A stretch of DNA of 64,000 nucleotides from Crotophaga sulcirostris (Eukaryota > Chordata > Aves > Cuculiformes > Crotophagidae): contig VYZB01000168.1 of NCBI GenBank assembly GCA_013397455.1, forward strand, positions 179,674 through 243,673. Reading direction: 5' to 3'. Shown piece by piece: positions 24,601 to 38,100 of this stretch. The translations under genes were made by a program, and so were the position numbers. The notes under the pieces are model-generated. The model did not search any database and was not told where the DNA came from. It saw nothing but the letters and a program-made list of their open reading frames with translations. How positions within the stretch are numbered: the first letter of the stretch is position 1; each line of letters opens with the position of its first letter.

Positions 24601-25540
24601 GCTCTGCTCCTCCACCTGCTCATCTCCCTCCATCTCCCTCCGTGTTCTTTGACCTTGACCAGGGTCTCCTCCCCCTATGCCCAAACTTTCCTCTTTAAAG
24701 AGGTCCACACCATCTCGTCATCACTGAACCAGTGCAATTAATTTCAGCCATTTCAACTGAGCTTTGAGCAAATCTGCCCAAATCCTTTCCTCCTCCCTCT
24801 ATCTCTCCTTTTGAAGCCTGTGTCAATGAGGTTTTCATTCAGCAGGGGAGCATAAGGGACTTTCCATTGTGAAGGCAAATGAAGGCCAAGGCAGGTGAGT
24901 TCCCATCCCCTAATGCCTGCCTGTCCCTGCCTTTGCTGCTTATATGTAACATGCCATGGCCTTGCCTGGGGCAACACCTGAGCCTGGGACCAAACCTCTT
25001 CTGCCTGATGCCCTCAGGCTCTTGTTTCTCCATCCTTAGTGCACAGCTACGTTGTTTTGCACCCTCCCAGGGTTTTGGAAGGAGCTTCTGCTATTGTGGT
25101 AGTATCTTTATTTCCTAACCTGTTTCCCATATTCCCTCAGCCCCCAGGCCACTTCCTGACTCATTTTTTCCTGCTGAAGATCTGTCTCCTCATTACCATG
25201 TCTGGAAGTACTGCATGTGTATAAGCACAGCAGCAAGCTCTCAAGGTCCTTTGAGATGTTGGAAACCCTCCGGTATCAACTCCTTTTCCTTCCTTATCCT
25301 CTTCCCTTGTGCACATTTGGGAGATCATGAAGCATATCACTGAGAAACTCCACCTCAAAGCCAGGAGAAAGCAGGAACAAGTAAATGAATGAAAGGAGGA
25401 AAATCTTTCATGATTCATGCTCCTTCTAGTAGCTTTGGTCTCCTATTTTTTTCCCGTTCTTGCATCACAGATGACCCATACCAAAGGAGCAGAGAGGTGT
25501 CTCTTGGGGAAGGTTTGGGTTGCAGATGAGCTCTTGGCTA
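21690..25540. other. Intergenic, no gene seen
   Basis: Open frames on both strands (for example 23513-23956 minus) show no domain or splice context that I recognise. The region is pyrimidine-rich between about 23930 and 24110. No repeat family was identified. Confidence 0.5.
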
Positions 25541-25541
25541 A

Positions 25542-25620
25542 ACAGAGTCACAGAATGATTTAGGCTGAAAAAGACTTTTAAGATCATTGAGTCCAACAAT
25601 AAACCTAACACTGCCCTGCT
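25542..25620 (-). mobile_element. CR1 LINE 3' end (reverse)
   Basis: AGAGTCACAGAATGATTTAGGCTG..AAGACTTTTAAGATCATTGAGTCCAAC follows the reverse-complement CR1 terminus closely, including the GATCAT..GTCCAAC core. It is diverged. Confidence 0.8.
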
Positions 25621-26324
25621 TCCACTGCCTGTGCATTTCCTTCTTGCCCTTTAGTTTGACCATCAGATTTCAACTCAGCTGTGCATGTGTCCTGCCTCCC
25701 TGTCCTGGTTTCTCACACCTGATGATTGAGAGCATTTTTGCTCTGTGGAAAGCATCTTAAAAGTTGGCCAGCTCTGTTCTGCTCCCTTGTCCCCTTGCAG
25801 TGTGACCTGCAGACTGGGTAGGTAAGCAGACAATTGTTGGTAGTTTTTCCTGTGATATTTTGTTTAGCTTCTTCAAAGCAAACCCAAGAAAAATCTTCTT
25901 AAGTGACCCACGTGCAAATAAGTTATCATCAGCTTCAAAACAAGCTTCGTCGCTGCCTTGGATCTGGAGCTCACATGGTACTCCTCATCTCATGTTTTTA
26001 GTGGGCAGGGAAATCTAACCACACAAGAGCTGATTTATCCTGCAGGGGATAATTTTTTTCTTGGAGACATACAATGAGAAGACAATTACCACTTCTACCT
26101 GTTTTCCCCAGAATATCAGCACTATGTGATCATGCAGTCTGGATGCAAAAGGGTGAGTGTGTGTTTGTCTCTTCCCATGACACCTTTGAACACTTGTCCC
26201 ATTGCAGGCAAACATGGAAGAGTGGCAGACACAGCAGACACAAATTTCTTAAAAGTCTCTGGATGGATCGAGGACTGAGATAGTGTTATAGAGCCCACTG
26301 AGTGGCATATTAGTAAGCATGACT

Positions 26325-26412
26325 TTATTGGATGACAGACATTATGGTTGAACTTGATAATCTTAGAGTTCTTTTCCAACTTTAATGATTCTATGATTCA
26401 GTGATTCTATAG
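26325..26412 (+). mobile_element. CR1 LINE 3' end
   Basis: GGTTGAACTTGATAATCTTAGAG, then TTTTCCAACTTTAATGATTC and repeated ATTCTATGATTC units, form a characteristic CR1 tail. It is 5'-truncated to under 100 bases. Confidence 0.87.
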
Positions 26413-29400
26413 GTTTATAAGTAACCAGAAAACAGATCTCTGCTGTGCATAGGACTGATATTTTTCAGTCAGGGACAATGGATGTCCTAAAGTCATGGAC
26501 AACTGCCAAGACCAAGAAATCACATCATGCTTGTGTAAGTCCCATAAGACTGTAGTGGGAAGTAGTCACCTATGGTAACAGGATCCTAGAGTGGTGAAAG
26601 ATAGATATATATATATAGATGCGTATATATAATTTTTGGAAACAATCTTGTTTTTCAAAGCTTCTACTGTTCAAAATGAAACTGATGAAAATTGATGAAA
26701 ACATGACTGAGTTTTCTGAGAGGAAAGCCTAATTTATTTAATCAGGATGTTCTTGTAAATGTCTCCTGTCTGGTTAGACACAATCCTTTCCATATTCAGT
26801 ATGACTGCTGCAGCTCAATTCTCGCTTATTTTTGTCTATGTGGAAATACTCCTACTAAAAAAAAAAAGAAAAAAAGGGGGGAGTAATAAAAGGTTGAAAT
26901 AAAAAAGAAAACTTTATGATGACAGCTTCTCAGCAGCTCTGCAAATTAAAACTGCTGGCTAAACTCTGTTATTTTTATTAGTTGAGAACTTAATTTTACT
27001 TTTAGCCAACAAAACAGGGATCTATGCTGACTAGCCTGGCCCTCTGCTCTTCACCAGACCCTCCCAGTTTTCAAAGGCTTCTGGCTGTTTCAGGGTGTCA
27101 GTTTGCCCCTTGAGCAAACCAGGCTCAAACACCAAACCTTGACTCACTGGCGTAAGTCAGCTCAGAAAATGTCTGTGATTCTGTGCTCTTACTCATTTCT
27201 GGGAAGAAGATAATTACATTGATCTTTCTGTTTTCGAAGGAAAAGATGCGCTGTTCCAGGGAGTAGACTTGGCTCATGGAAGATGTTGGTGCAAGATCCA
27301 GACACAGCATTGCACCCAGCTGCCAATCACTCAGTGCTGTTAGATGCCCAAGCCTATACCTTTGGCACTTGGTAACCATTGAGTAGACTCCTTATCTTGT
27401 GTGATTATCAGTTATCTTTGTTATAAGCAATGAGGACAAGGATCAGAGCTTCAAGGCCCTGGAGGAACTGTGAATGAATCACATGGATTTTCTCCAGATA
27501 TGAGGCAAACACAATCCTGTCATCAAGGTGCTGCAGAGATCATGCCAGCAAGAGGCCAACACTCTGAGGAGACTGAAGTGAAATGAAGTCCCAGAGTGGG
27601 GAAGGAAAGTGACTTTCTTGCTGCTGCTTCCTCATCTGAGCCCTGCTGTGGTGCTCACTTGAGGGACTTGGAGCTGTGGAGTTGAAGGGTCGCTCTCCTG
27701 GGCCCCTTGTCCAAAGTGTTTGAGTGCAGCTGGGTATTGCAAACATTTGATTTAGACAGTATTTATGTTAATGCATGGTTAGTGTTACAGCTTACCAGTC
27801 TCCAAGGTATAAAAGCCATGAGTATAAACCACAGCTATTTCTCAGCTGAATTTATAGCAGAAAAACCCTTTCCTTTGGGGGCTAGTGTGTGTTTATTTCA
27901 CACTTCTTTTCCCATTATTGGATGCCATTATTACCGCGGCTCTAGTGTATCCATTCGTCCTGTCCAAGGCACAAACCCTGTGGCCTCCTTCTCCACGTGT
28001 TTGGTCAACACCCTCAGATGTGTCCTCCAGCCCACAGACCAAAAGGTAATTTGGCCGAAAGACCTTTTTAGGTCTGTAACAAAGCACATGCATGGTCTAG
28101 CAGGGGAAACAGTGATGCCTACAGTTAGTTACTGTCTGACTGTTGTGGCCATGGTTCAGTAAGGATTTGGAGCTCTGGTGTAAGGCAATAGCTGTTCCTT
28201 TGTACTCTGCCGTTCTCCTCTTCACCCTCTGTTTTTTCACTTAATTGCCTGAGTCTCTCTTCTTATTCTTTACCTCTGGGGTCAGACAGGTTTCCTATCA
28301 GAGCAGATCCGTCTCTGGCTGTAGAGCATCTTCTACCTATCAGCTTGTACAGTTCCAGTGTCTGGTGGAAAATTAAAGTAATATACAGAAGCTGAACCGG
28401 GCACAGCTGTGAGATGGCTCACGTTGCATCTTCCAGTCTTGTCTGTGACCAAGGCAGCTATTGTCCTCCCAGCATGGTTTGGTAGAAGGCTATACGTGCC
28501 AGACCTGCAAAGTAGCAAGAGTTGTGGTTTGCCTAATGTGACTGCCCTGGGGGAGCATTACCTGGCTCCCTCTGCACTGAGCTCCAGAGATGTGGGCAGA
28601 ACTTCTACAGAAGTTTCCCATTTCCTAAGAAGGCCTCATTTAGCCGAAAATTGATTTGAACAAAAATGTTGACTGGCTGTACTGTTAGATGTATGGTCTA
28701 CAACAAGAGAGGCTTTGGGATTCCTTCAGAGCCTATTTTCCTAGACTATTGCTACAGTATTTGCACATTTCTTTCTCACCTCCTCCTTTCTGTTGCCTTA
28801 ATAGAGAAAAAGTGACCTAATCATGGATGTGGACTCCCCTGTGCCTCACAGCACTTGAGGACACATGCCCATTTCATAGTGGTTGCAGCCAATATTAGAC
28901 AAGAACTGACAGTTGGATGAAGACCCATGGGGCAGAAGAAGGGAGTGAGACCATAAGCATCACCCTGACAAATGATGATTTGAACACAGAGGGGAGCCAG
29001 AAGGTGAGAAGAATGTGGTGTGGGGTGTCTGGGTGTTGTCTTTGAGGAAATTCCCCCGGAAATGTGGAGTATAGGATCAAAGATATATGCACATGTTTGA
29101 AAACCAGCAGGCAACAACACAGGGTACTTGAACTAGCCACAGCTGGGAGCCAAACCCACTGTGGTGACTACTTGTGGCTTCCCACATGAGATTTGACCAG
29201 CTGGAGGAAGTGATCACACATCCAGGTGGCTGCAGTAGCTTTTGATCACCCCAGTGTCTAGTAGATCCTTCCAGCTCTGTGCTCAGCCCTTGTCATAGTG
29301 GTTGTCAAGGCCTTTGAAAGGTCAGCCAGAATGAGTGCTCACATGAAAAGGCTTTGCTAAACTTGTATGGTATCATTCATTCATGGCTGACTTATGCTCT

Positions 29401-31039
29401 TCCAGCCCTGCTCAGAAACTTGTTCCTTGGAATCCAGCTTGGAAAAATATTTCTGGAGCAATTATTAACACTACATAATAGTGCGGCTTTGTTGCTGTTG
29501 GCTTATTCTTTTTTTCTGGTAGCGGACGTTGGACGTAACGCGAATTCAGATTTCCTGACTGTCCTTCCCTTGTTGGTACACCCTGGACCATGGACACATG
29601 AACAGTAGCAAACAACAGCTTAATAAGTTGTTGTAAGCTGCAGTAACTGCGCGGCCCCGGCCTGTCCCATCTATCAAACCATCCTTTGTCATCATCTCTT
29701 TGGCCATGGACTCACAACACCTAGAAACGATCCACTATTCTTGAGTTAGGCAATGCTATTATTCAAATCAAGGAAAAAAGAAGGGCAATTGGCTTACCTT
29801 TTGTACCTTGATGCTGTTCCAAATGGAGCCCGCACCACTGCAGGTCACAGACACTGTGACACTCACAGCACAGTCTTCCTGGGAGACCTCAGAAACTCTC
29901 CCCACTGTCCTGATGCATTGCAAAGAACTTTCCTGGCTAGCACATCCTTTTCACATGCCCTCTCCATTACCTATCGGCAGTGTGGTCCATGCAGGTGAGT
30001 GAATTACAACCTATGACCCTTTTGTTTCCTGGAGCATTGTAATATCTTGGGCAGGAAAGAATGTTATCACACCCATTGGCATGGTCTTCTTGAAGAAGTC
30101 TTTGATGATTGCCTCTTGGCAACTAATTCAACAAGAGCTGCAATGCCAATCAAGCTAAAGAAAAGTAAACAAAAAATTGTCTATGAAAGCAAAGCAAACA
30201 GAAGAGTTGAAAGCATTGGAAAAAGAAATGACTAAGTAAAAACCACACTTTGTACTGGTCATCCTAAGGATGGGCTGCATGATCGGTCTTATTGTGCATC
30301 ACAGAGCTAACCCAGGACCCCTCTCCCTACCTGTCCTTTTGTGCTTTTCTTAAACAAACTCCGCAGCCTGAAGTTGTCCTTCATGGGAGCAAACGCACAT
30401 TTCAATTTTTATCTTCCTTTTGTACACAAACTCAATGTGAAGTTCTGTTCTGATTTAAATCCTTCTCTCTCTGCCCACAAATGAACTTTCATTACTGACT
30501 TGATTAGAAGGCAGTCTTTTCCCTGTGAAATTACTTAATGCTGAATCGTTATCGTATGGCAAGGCAGGTTTTTTGTTCTCACACATGTACTTGCACAAGT
30601 GGCTTGTTATAAGCTCTGAATTGATGCTGACAAGCAGTAAGCCAAGAACAATTTTGCTGAAGGAGGCTGATCCGTAACCCAGGTTTTGAGGGCTGCAGTT
30701 CTTCATTCATATTCTACATGGTTACGAGACTGCTTCATAGGAAGGTACCGAGCTATGTTAGTCCCAAAATATAAACTTCTCTGAGATAGATGTTATCTTA
30801 GACTACTAGTGGTCCCACTAGTGCATTTTGTTGGTATGGTGGCAACTTCAAGATCATCTGCCACAGATCGCTCATCTCTGTTTCCAGGTTGGCATGCGAG
30901 CTCTTCAAATGAATCTGAGTGAAAAAAATCGTAATTTTCTGACTTGTTTTTCAACTAAAACAGTTCACTGCCCCTCTGTGTGACCACATAGAAAGTCGAC
31001 AGATCTTATGGGAGGACTATGCTATTTGAACTTTGTTTT
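26413..31039. other. Intergenic, no gene seen
   Basis: Apart from the microsatellite near 26.6 kb, an A-rich run at 26857-26876 and a small CpG-dense patch at 29484-29659 (see findings), I see nothing assignable. The 151-codon plus frame at 27707-28162 has no recognised domain. Confidence 0.5.
26602..26632. repeat. AT-rich microsatellite
   Basis: Short ATAG/TA repeat units (GATAGATATATATATATAGA) followed by GTATATATAA. Low-complexity sequence only. Confidence 0.7.
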
Positions 31040-31562
31040 GAAGAGATCTCTGGAGATCTGCCCTCCAATCTCCTGCTCCAGCCAGCTGGGCTATCTCCAA
31101 TACTTGATTGGGCTGGCTGTGGCTTTGCTTACCTGTATCTTGAAAAGCTCTAAGGATGGAGATAATGTTAGTGACCACTCCTAGGGCTAGTCCTCCCTAA
31201 AAAGCTTTTCCTCATGAACACCTTGAACCTCCCAAACTCCAGTTTCTTACTCAGTGTTATATCACCTGCCCCTGCTGAGAAGGGCTGGGCTGCACCATCA
31301 CTGTGGTTACCCTTAACTAGTTGTTGGCTGCTATTAGATCTCCCCTTCAGCATCTTGTTCACCAGACCAAATAATCCCATCTCCCTTAGTCTCGGCTTCT
31401 GGGATACATGCTCTGTCTCCTGATTTTGACAGCCCTCCTCTGCTCCTTCTCCAGTTTCTTGATACTCACCTTGAACTGGTGGCCCAACAGTGAAGACAGT
31501 AACTCCCTCGATCTCCTTGCCACAACTGCCCTAATGTAGCCCAGTACCTTGTTTGCCCAATT
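31040..31562 (-). mobile_element. Older, longer CR1 LINE fragment (reverse)
   Basis: The order of blocks matches the reverse complement of the last ~500 bases of avian CR1. These are a CTCCTGCTCCAGCC start, an AAAAAGCTTTTCCTCATG block, a CCCATCTCCCTTAGTCTCGG block, a CAGCCCTCCTCTGCTCC..CTCCAGTTTCTTG block and ATGTAGCCCAGTACCTTGTTTG. It is clearly more diverged than the short CR1 tails elsewhere, so probably older. Confidence 0.8.
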
Positions 31563-34500
31563 GGTAAGGAGAGGACATCAGTGGATCATAATCAGTCTGG
31601 CATTAACAACATGGTAAGATATTGTCATTAGGTAAGTGTAGGGCAACGAGACCCTTCACCAGGGTCTGTATCTACTGATGGTGCACCCTTATCCACAGAG
31701 TCAGTAGTGTGGTAGTGCGGGTACTCAGTCTGCACACCAGAAGTGGCTTATGCCAAAGAACTGTTTTTCAGTCACCTATGAATAAAAAAACACAGAAGCA
31801 GTTCTGCATTCAGAGAGTTGTCAAAGAAAATCCCAACTGTTTTGTGAAGAGGAGCATAATTAACCGTTCCTTCTAACTTACTCTGCAGCACAGTGTCCCA
31901 AAAGCATGTTAAGGAGCAGTGTGGGAAGCGCCATCATTTTAAATGATACTTGTGTTGCTTGTGGTCTGTAAAGATCTCATGAGATATTGCTGAGGATGTT
32001 AGCTCTGATACCCTGGGAAAGTTCCAGCACAGGTAATTGCCTCCTGCCTAATTAAATTCACATTTAATAGAATGGCAACACTAAAGTGAATGCCCCCAGG
32101 GCAGATGAGCAGTGGGAATCAAGTGTGCACAGAATGAGATTAAGAAACAGAGACGAAAATCCATCAAGAATCAATGTTTGGGCAAAAGCCCTTCTCTTCT
32201 ACCCCAGGAAGTCCTGAGCCAGTTTCCTGCTTATAGTTGTGTCAGCTTGAACACACAGAAAGAAACTTTGGGTTGTGTTCTAGAAGGGTAATGTCATGAA
32301 AGATTTAGTTGTGGATGGTACCACGAAGGATGTCACAATTCTTTCTGAAAAACTCTTCACAAATCTCATGAGCAAAACCCTTGTGCTCTCGTCAAACCTC
32401 ATTGTAAGTGTTGTATGGGTTCTTGTTTCCCTGTGCTTGCTGTCCTTCCTCAGGAAAAAGGAAGGTATTCTACTTGCCACCACTAACGGGAGGGCAGCAA
32501 TAATGTAAGCATATAACACTATTGTAATGTGGCTTGGTCCAGACCCTCTGTATGAAAAAGCTGGTGTGTACAGCATTTACATCCAGTGTCCATCTTAAAA
32601 TATTCAAACACTATCTGCAGAGGAAAAGCAGAAATAGTGCTAGGATAGCTGGAGATAGGCATGTCAGAGGGACAAGAAGATCTATCTGGTCTTAGTCATG
32701 GCTAAGTAGACACTTGCTCCTGTGTTGCATATTCCTGTACAGTCTTTCCTCTCCACACATTAGGCAAACTGAAATGGGTTGGTTTTGTGGAAGTTCTCAA
32801 AGTGCAGAAGGAAAGGTCCCTGCCATGGCAGAGGCTAACTCTCTCTGTTCTGTATTCTTTGAGATTGTATCTACTATGTTTATTATTTTTCTTAATAGAT
32901 TGGCAGCCTTGCTGGTCTTTGCATTCCTCTGTGGCAGGTGCTGATGTGCATTTAATGAAAGATTTGTCAGAGATCCTACAGCCACAGACATGTCAAAGCA
33001 TGATGAGAGGAAAGTGATGGCCACTCCATACTGGGTTCCCACCTTTGTTTTTAGCTACTCTTGCTGCTGCATGGAGGCACAGAGGAATGCTGCTTGCCTT
33101 CTTTTATATTTGGTTCGAAGAATTGTACCACTAGAATTCCTCTCCTGAATAGAAAGTTGGAGATCTCCTCAACCTTCTTGCAGTGCTGACATCCTCCTGT
33201 TTTGTCCCCTGTGAGGCACCTAGCACCCTGTTTGTCATCCCTTTCTCCGAAAGGAATCAAAAACTATGTCTAAGTTGTGCCTTGGGGTTATTCCCAACCT
33301 TACAGCTGACTGTCAATCTTGAAAGTCAGAGCATCATTCTACTGAAAAATAGCCCTTCAGATAAGCCTCCAAGCAGGACTATGTCTTTTCTACCCATGCA
33401 GTCCTGAAATTCCCTCTCCCAGCCCTCTGTTGACAATAAGAGAACAGCTGCTTTCAAGTGGTGACCCTGAGTCAGCCAACACCTGCAGGAAAGTTAGCCC
33501 AGAGCCCTCAAAGGAAGGTTAGACCAGAACCTTCAACTGATCTCTGAGACAACAGACCTGCTGTACTCTGTTCAAGTACAGGAAGAGAAAACTGAGAGTG
33601 GGGCTTGACTAGATTTTTCCATTTCAATCCAAATTGAATCAATTGCTCATCCAACTGTGCTCTTCTTGTTATGCACTTAAGGGATATTCTCACTAAAGTG
33701 ATTTCTGAGCCAGAGCCGTATTTGGAGGGTGTGTTATAATTCAGCTAGCAAGCTGAGGCAGCTCTCCCTGGCAAGCTGGAAGTACTGAAAGGATCTTGGC
33801 TTCAGTAGATGAAGATAATTGGGGAGATTGGATAAGGAGAAAGAAAAGAGGGGATAGATCTGGTTTCATCCAGTTATGTGTACAGAATGTTAAGTAATCG
33901 CATAACCTGGTAGTAATGATTCATTTTGGTGATGCCTTGTTAAAGTTCTGGGCTAGTTGAGTCTTGCACCCATGCTCTAGGCTGAAACAAGGACAGGAGC
34001 ATCTCTGGCTTTGATTTCTTGTTAAATATTGTGCAAGGGACTCAGCTCCCTTTTCTGGTGGAAGAATAGGCTAACTCTGGAGGGGTTGGCGTGCCTGGAT
34101 GGGAGGTCTCAAAGTGACAGGAGTAACCTACTGGTGGTGGAAGATATCTCTTAAATGAGAGAGTCATGTGCTTCTAGGTTGTGGAAAATGTAGAGCCTTT
34201 GCAGCAGGCTGTTCTTCTCTCAGTGTGTTCCTGCCAGGTGTAACATCATCAAGGAGCACATATGAGTGACATTAATTAGACAGCCATTTCCTCTGGGGCC
34301 AAAGGCACTGTGGTTCAGTAGATACTGCCCTATTGTCCAAGAATACTGTGTTTTAATCCTGTTTTTGGTTCTATAGTGATTTTCTTTGTCCTCCCTCATG
34401 AAAATTAGTTCCTATGTCTGTTGTCTGTAAGAGGAAGAAGCAGTTTTCTTTGGCCATGACACTATGAGTCCATAGTGGGGAGCAAAAGGAGAAGGAAGAG

Positions 34501-34925
34501 GCATAGGGAGGCCTAGGAAATCAAAATCAGCAGTTTCTGGAGTGCCAGCGTCATAAGAGTCCTATGACATTTGAATTTCCAAGTATTGAGTGACCTCAGT
34601 TCAGCACCACATGATGAGGAAGCTATTTCTTAGCTTCCCTCACAGAAGGACCACTGAGTTGTTCTGTCTGTGAAGGAGGTGTGCCCATATCCCAAAAACT
34701 GAACATGAGACCTTGAAAAATGTCCCAGCCAAAGAACCAGGCACTGCGTAAATGACGGAGATGGGGCTTGTGTTTCCATAATCCGCAGTATCAGGTCTGT
34801 ATGCTGCTCTTTCAAGTCATAACATGGATTTGAACAGAAACAGGTTTGAGTCCTGGATAAATTTAAATTCAATTAGCCAGATTCATAATACAGACTTCAG
34901 GCAGCAGGTATGTTTTCATACATAC
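31563..34925. other. Intergenic, no gene seen
   Basis: No recognisable exon, RNA gene or repeat family. A pair of overlapping open frames on opposite strands at 32280-32576 has no identifiable domain. Confidence 0.5.
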
Positions 34926-35115
34926 CTGACAAAGCACACACACTATGTTGAAGGTGGAGTTAGTGTCTGGTTCCCTGCCGATGTCAGCCGAACCGAGTAA
35001 GGGCTGCTGGCACTTTGTTCCCTCTGCTCCTTCCAGCTCGGCCACAGAGCCTGACCACTTCCCCCTCTTCATTGCTGGGTGAGTGTTAGATGGATCCACT
35101 TGCTGGACTGCCTTG
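34926..35115 (-). other. Candidate orphan exon with good splice signals
   Basis: On the minus strand a long pyrimidine tract ends in CTCCCCTAG before 35115. One frame then stays open for the whole 190 bases and ends in CTTTGTCAG followed by GTATGT. The encoded peptide contains AVQQVDPSNTHPAMKRGKWS and ends in VCVLCQ. I do not recognise it and see no partner exon nearby. It may be a chance combination of splice-like signals, an exon of a lncRNA, or an exon of an unannotated gene. Confidence 0.2.
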
Positions 35116-38100
35116 CTAGGGGAGTACAAGAGCAATGGCAGTGGTACAAGGTAGAAGAAGGAGGAGGAAGCAGAAGGTGAAGGAGGAAGACACTCAGAAC
35201 AGACAATGTGAGAGAAGGAAGTGGTGATCTTGGCTTAACTGCTATGGCGTGATGCTGTATGGGCTTAATACAGTCAGATGACATCTCATTTGAGACAGAC
35301 AGTGGTATGATCCAGAACAAAGCCTGTCAGGTCAGAAGTAATCCTTGAAATAAATTTCTGCCACCAGCGTAAACTTCTGCTGCACCTGAGCTTTATTTCA
35401 TGTGCCTGCACCTTGTTTTTCTGATACTAGGAGCTCTCTTGAACCCTTGGATACATATGGAGAGGGCACTGGCTTTCAGCTTGCCCAGCGCCGTCAGCAA
35501 CTCAGCTCTGATGGGCCAGTATGGCAGGAAGTACCTATTCACTGGCATAGACAAACAACAGGTCAAGACCTGTATTCCCACAGCTGTTTTCTGCCTGGTT
35601 TGTAAATAGCAGATCTTGATGGGTACAAACTGCCGTGGAGCACAAAATCTATTCCCTTAGCAATAAATGGTATAACAAGAGATGTGTTTAGATTGGAGTA
35701 GCTTGAACAATCCTAGTGTGATTCCATGTGTCTTGGTTTACCTGTGTGTTGCTTTCAGAGCAGGAGAAACTTCTTGCTGTCTCTAACCCTGCCACATGTG
35801 GTTGTCACTGTAATGGGATTGTCATGGGGACGGAGTGATGTTAATACAGGCAGCGGGTGTTTTTCAGGATAACTTTTGGCAAGGCACTTTTGCTGTTTGT
35901 GAGACCATAAGCAAGTCACTTAGCGCTCTCTGTTCAGATCTTGTTGCCAAAGCATTTAGGACGTGGTGTTGCCTCTTTCTATGCATACATACAGGGCTAG
36001 CGTAACTGGATCTTCTAGCAGTTATATTTCCCTAGGGATTATATAAGGCAAATCACTACCAAAATGTCTTGTGAATCTGTTTGATAACTTTGGATCACCT
36101 GATATAGGGAACACTGTAGGGCCTCTAGGGATAATGCAACGCATGGGCTCCTCAGATGAGATCCATCTTACAGGCTAATACTCACTTGTCCAGGTGCCAT
36201 TTGAAGTGCCCTACAGTGTCTGAAAAATCCTCACACAGCTGTCAAACCTGACACAGGAACTACAGCAAACCTGTAGCAGCAGCCTAGCATAGCATCTTGA
36301 AGGGAGCAAGCAGTAGATTGGAGCCCTTTCTCAGTAACACTGCTCAGCTTCCCATGCAACCTCTAACACTGTGCTGCCCCAAAACTGATTTCTTGATTGT
36401 CAGTCACAAAACTGACAGGGAAGTTGAGATCCTATTGCATCACTTTCACAGTAAAGTTCTCTATGTTAACAGTGAATGTAATTTTGGCTTTCCTCAAACT
36501 GACATGTAGGTATTCTAAAGACCTTATTAAGACAATGCAGAGATTTGGACCCCAGTTGTATTCCTCAATCTTTATGTTCTTGCAAAAGTTCTAGTATGAA
36601 GACAACATTGAATTTTTTGAAAAATATTACATTAGAGAGGATTTTTTTTCTCTCATATGGAACTGTCTTAGTCTTCCAATAATCTTGTAATCTCTGTTTT
36701 AGATATTTGCCTTTCTTCTTCCACATTTGTTTTTATTTTCATTCTATATCCACCTAATTATCATTTCCATACATTTCATACCACTAGCACTAGAATTTCC
36801 CATGTCTTATTTGTATGGCATTATTTTTGTTTACTCATTATACTGCATGATTAAGTTGTTAAGTAAAATTCTTTTAATCTGTTTCCATAAAACCTAATGT
36901 CTCTGGGGCAGGCTCATTAAAATCTTGTGGTTTCCCAGGTGATTCCTTGAGGCCTAAAAGACACACAAACCCCATCCATTTGTCAGTACATCACCCCTAT
37001 CGGGTATATTTATAATATCCCAGGTTTAAAGATGTGGGACAGACCAATTAAAGAACATATTTGGGGGGAATTTGTTTGCATCTGTCACTAATATGTTTAG
37101 AAAGATTTTATCGGGGCATATTCTTGTTGTAATACTTCTATTTTATATAAACAAACAGTTTATAAAGGACCCAAAAATGTCTTCCAACCTAGTCTCCTGA
37201 CTTGCTGAAACCAGTGACTTTTTGGCTGGTGTAGTGGAGTGAGGTTTATGTGTGAAAAAGTATTTACTATCATACATTACCCTGGAAAGAGCTCCTTGCT
37301 GGAATGGGTGTTTGTTAGGGAGTGAGAAACCCCAGTTCACATATTCTTGGGTTGAGTAGACAGGAGCATGGCATCCATGGAACAGTCTAATTGTCCCTGG
37401 CAAGGTCGCTCATCTTTTTCTCCTCATCTCTTCTACCTGTTCCTGTCCATTCTGCCCATCTGAGGACAAGAAATGTGAAAGTCATTTGTCTTGTATACAC
37501 AGCTCTGGATGTTGCCCACCAGCAGCTGCCACTGATTTCTGACCTTCCAACTAGAAACTGGTCTGATAGGTGTAACTAGATGGAGGGCTGCTGTGTGAGC
37601 ATCTCCATGCTGAACGGGGCAGCACCCTTTGCTCTTCATCCTGAAGGTCAACATGGCATCCCCACACCAAACCTACCTGGAGGACCTGAGCTGACATCTC
37701 CACATGGTCCTGTGCCATGAGCTGTACCAGTTTGTGCTGAGATACCACAGGTGTTTCTATACTGACCACTGTAGAGGTTTTCTTGGATTTCCCCCCCTCT
37801 CCCCCTCATTATTGTTAGGGCAGTTATGTGATGTTTGCTGCAATGTTTGAACATCTCACAGTATTACAACTTGTCAAACAGTTGTTTTGCCTGGGGCTCA
37901 CCCTGCCTTGGGAAATGGATGCATTTCCTCATGAATGTGTAAGAAAATACATAAAAAAAGAACAAGTTTTCTTCAGCTCTTAAAAACAACCAGACAAACA
38001 CAACAGCTTTAGCTTTCCGTTGAATTGAAAATCTGCCCAAACCAATAAAAGTTTTGAGTAAACGCACGCTTCTTACTGCTGTGTGACGCAGTCATCTGGA

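Noticed and set aside
27707..28162. 151-codon plus-strand open frame as a gene
   Set aside because: It has no recognisable domain, no promoter or splice context, and a length that can arise by chance in 64 kb.
30805..30822. Near-palindrome ACTAGTGGTCCCACTAGT
   Set aside because: An 8-bp arm palindrome is not rare enough in 64 kb to be notable, and nothing around it suggests function.
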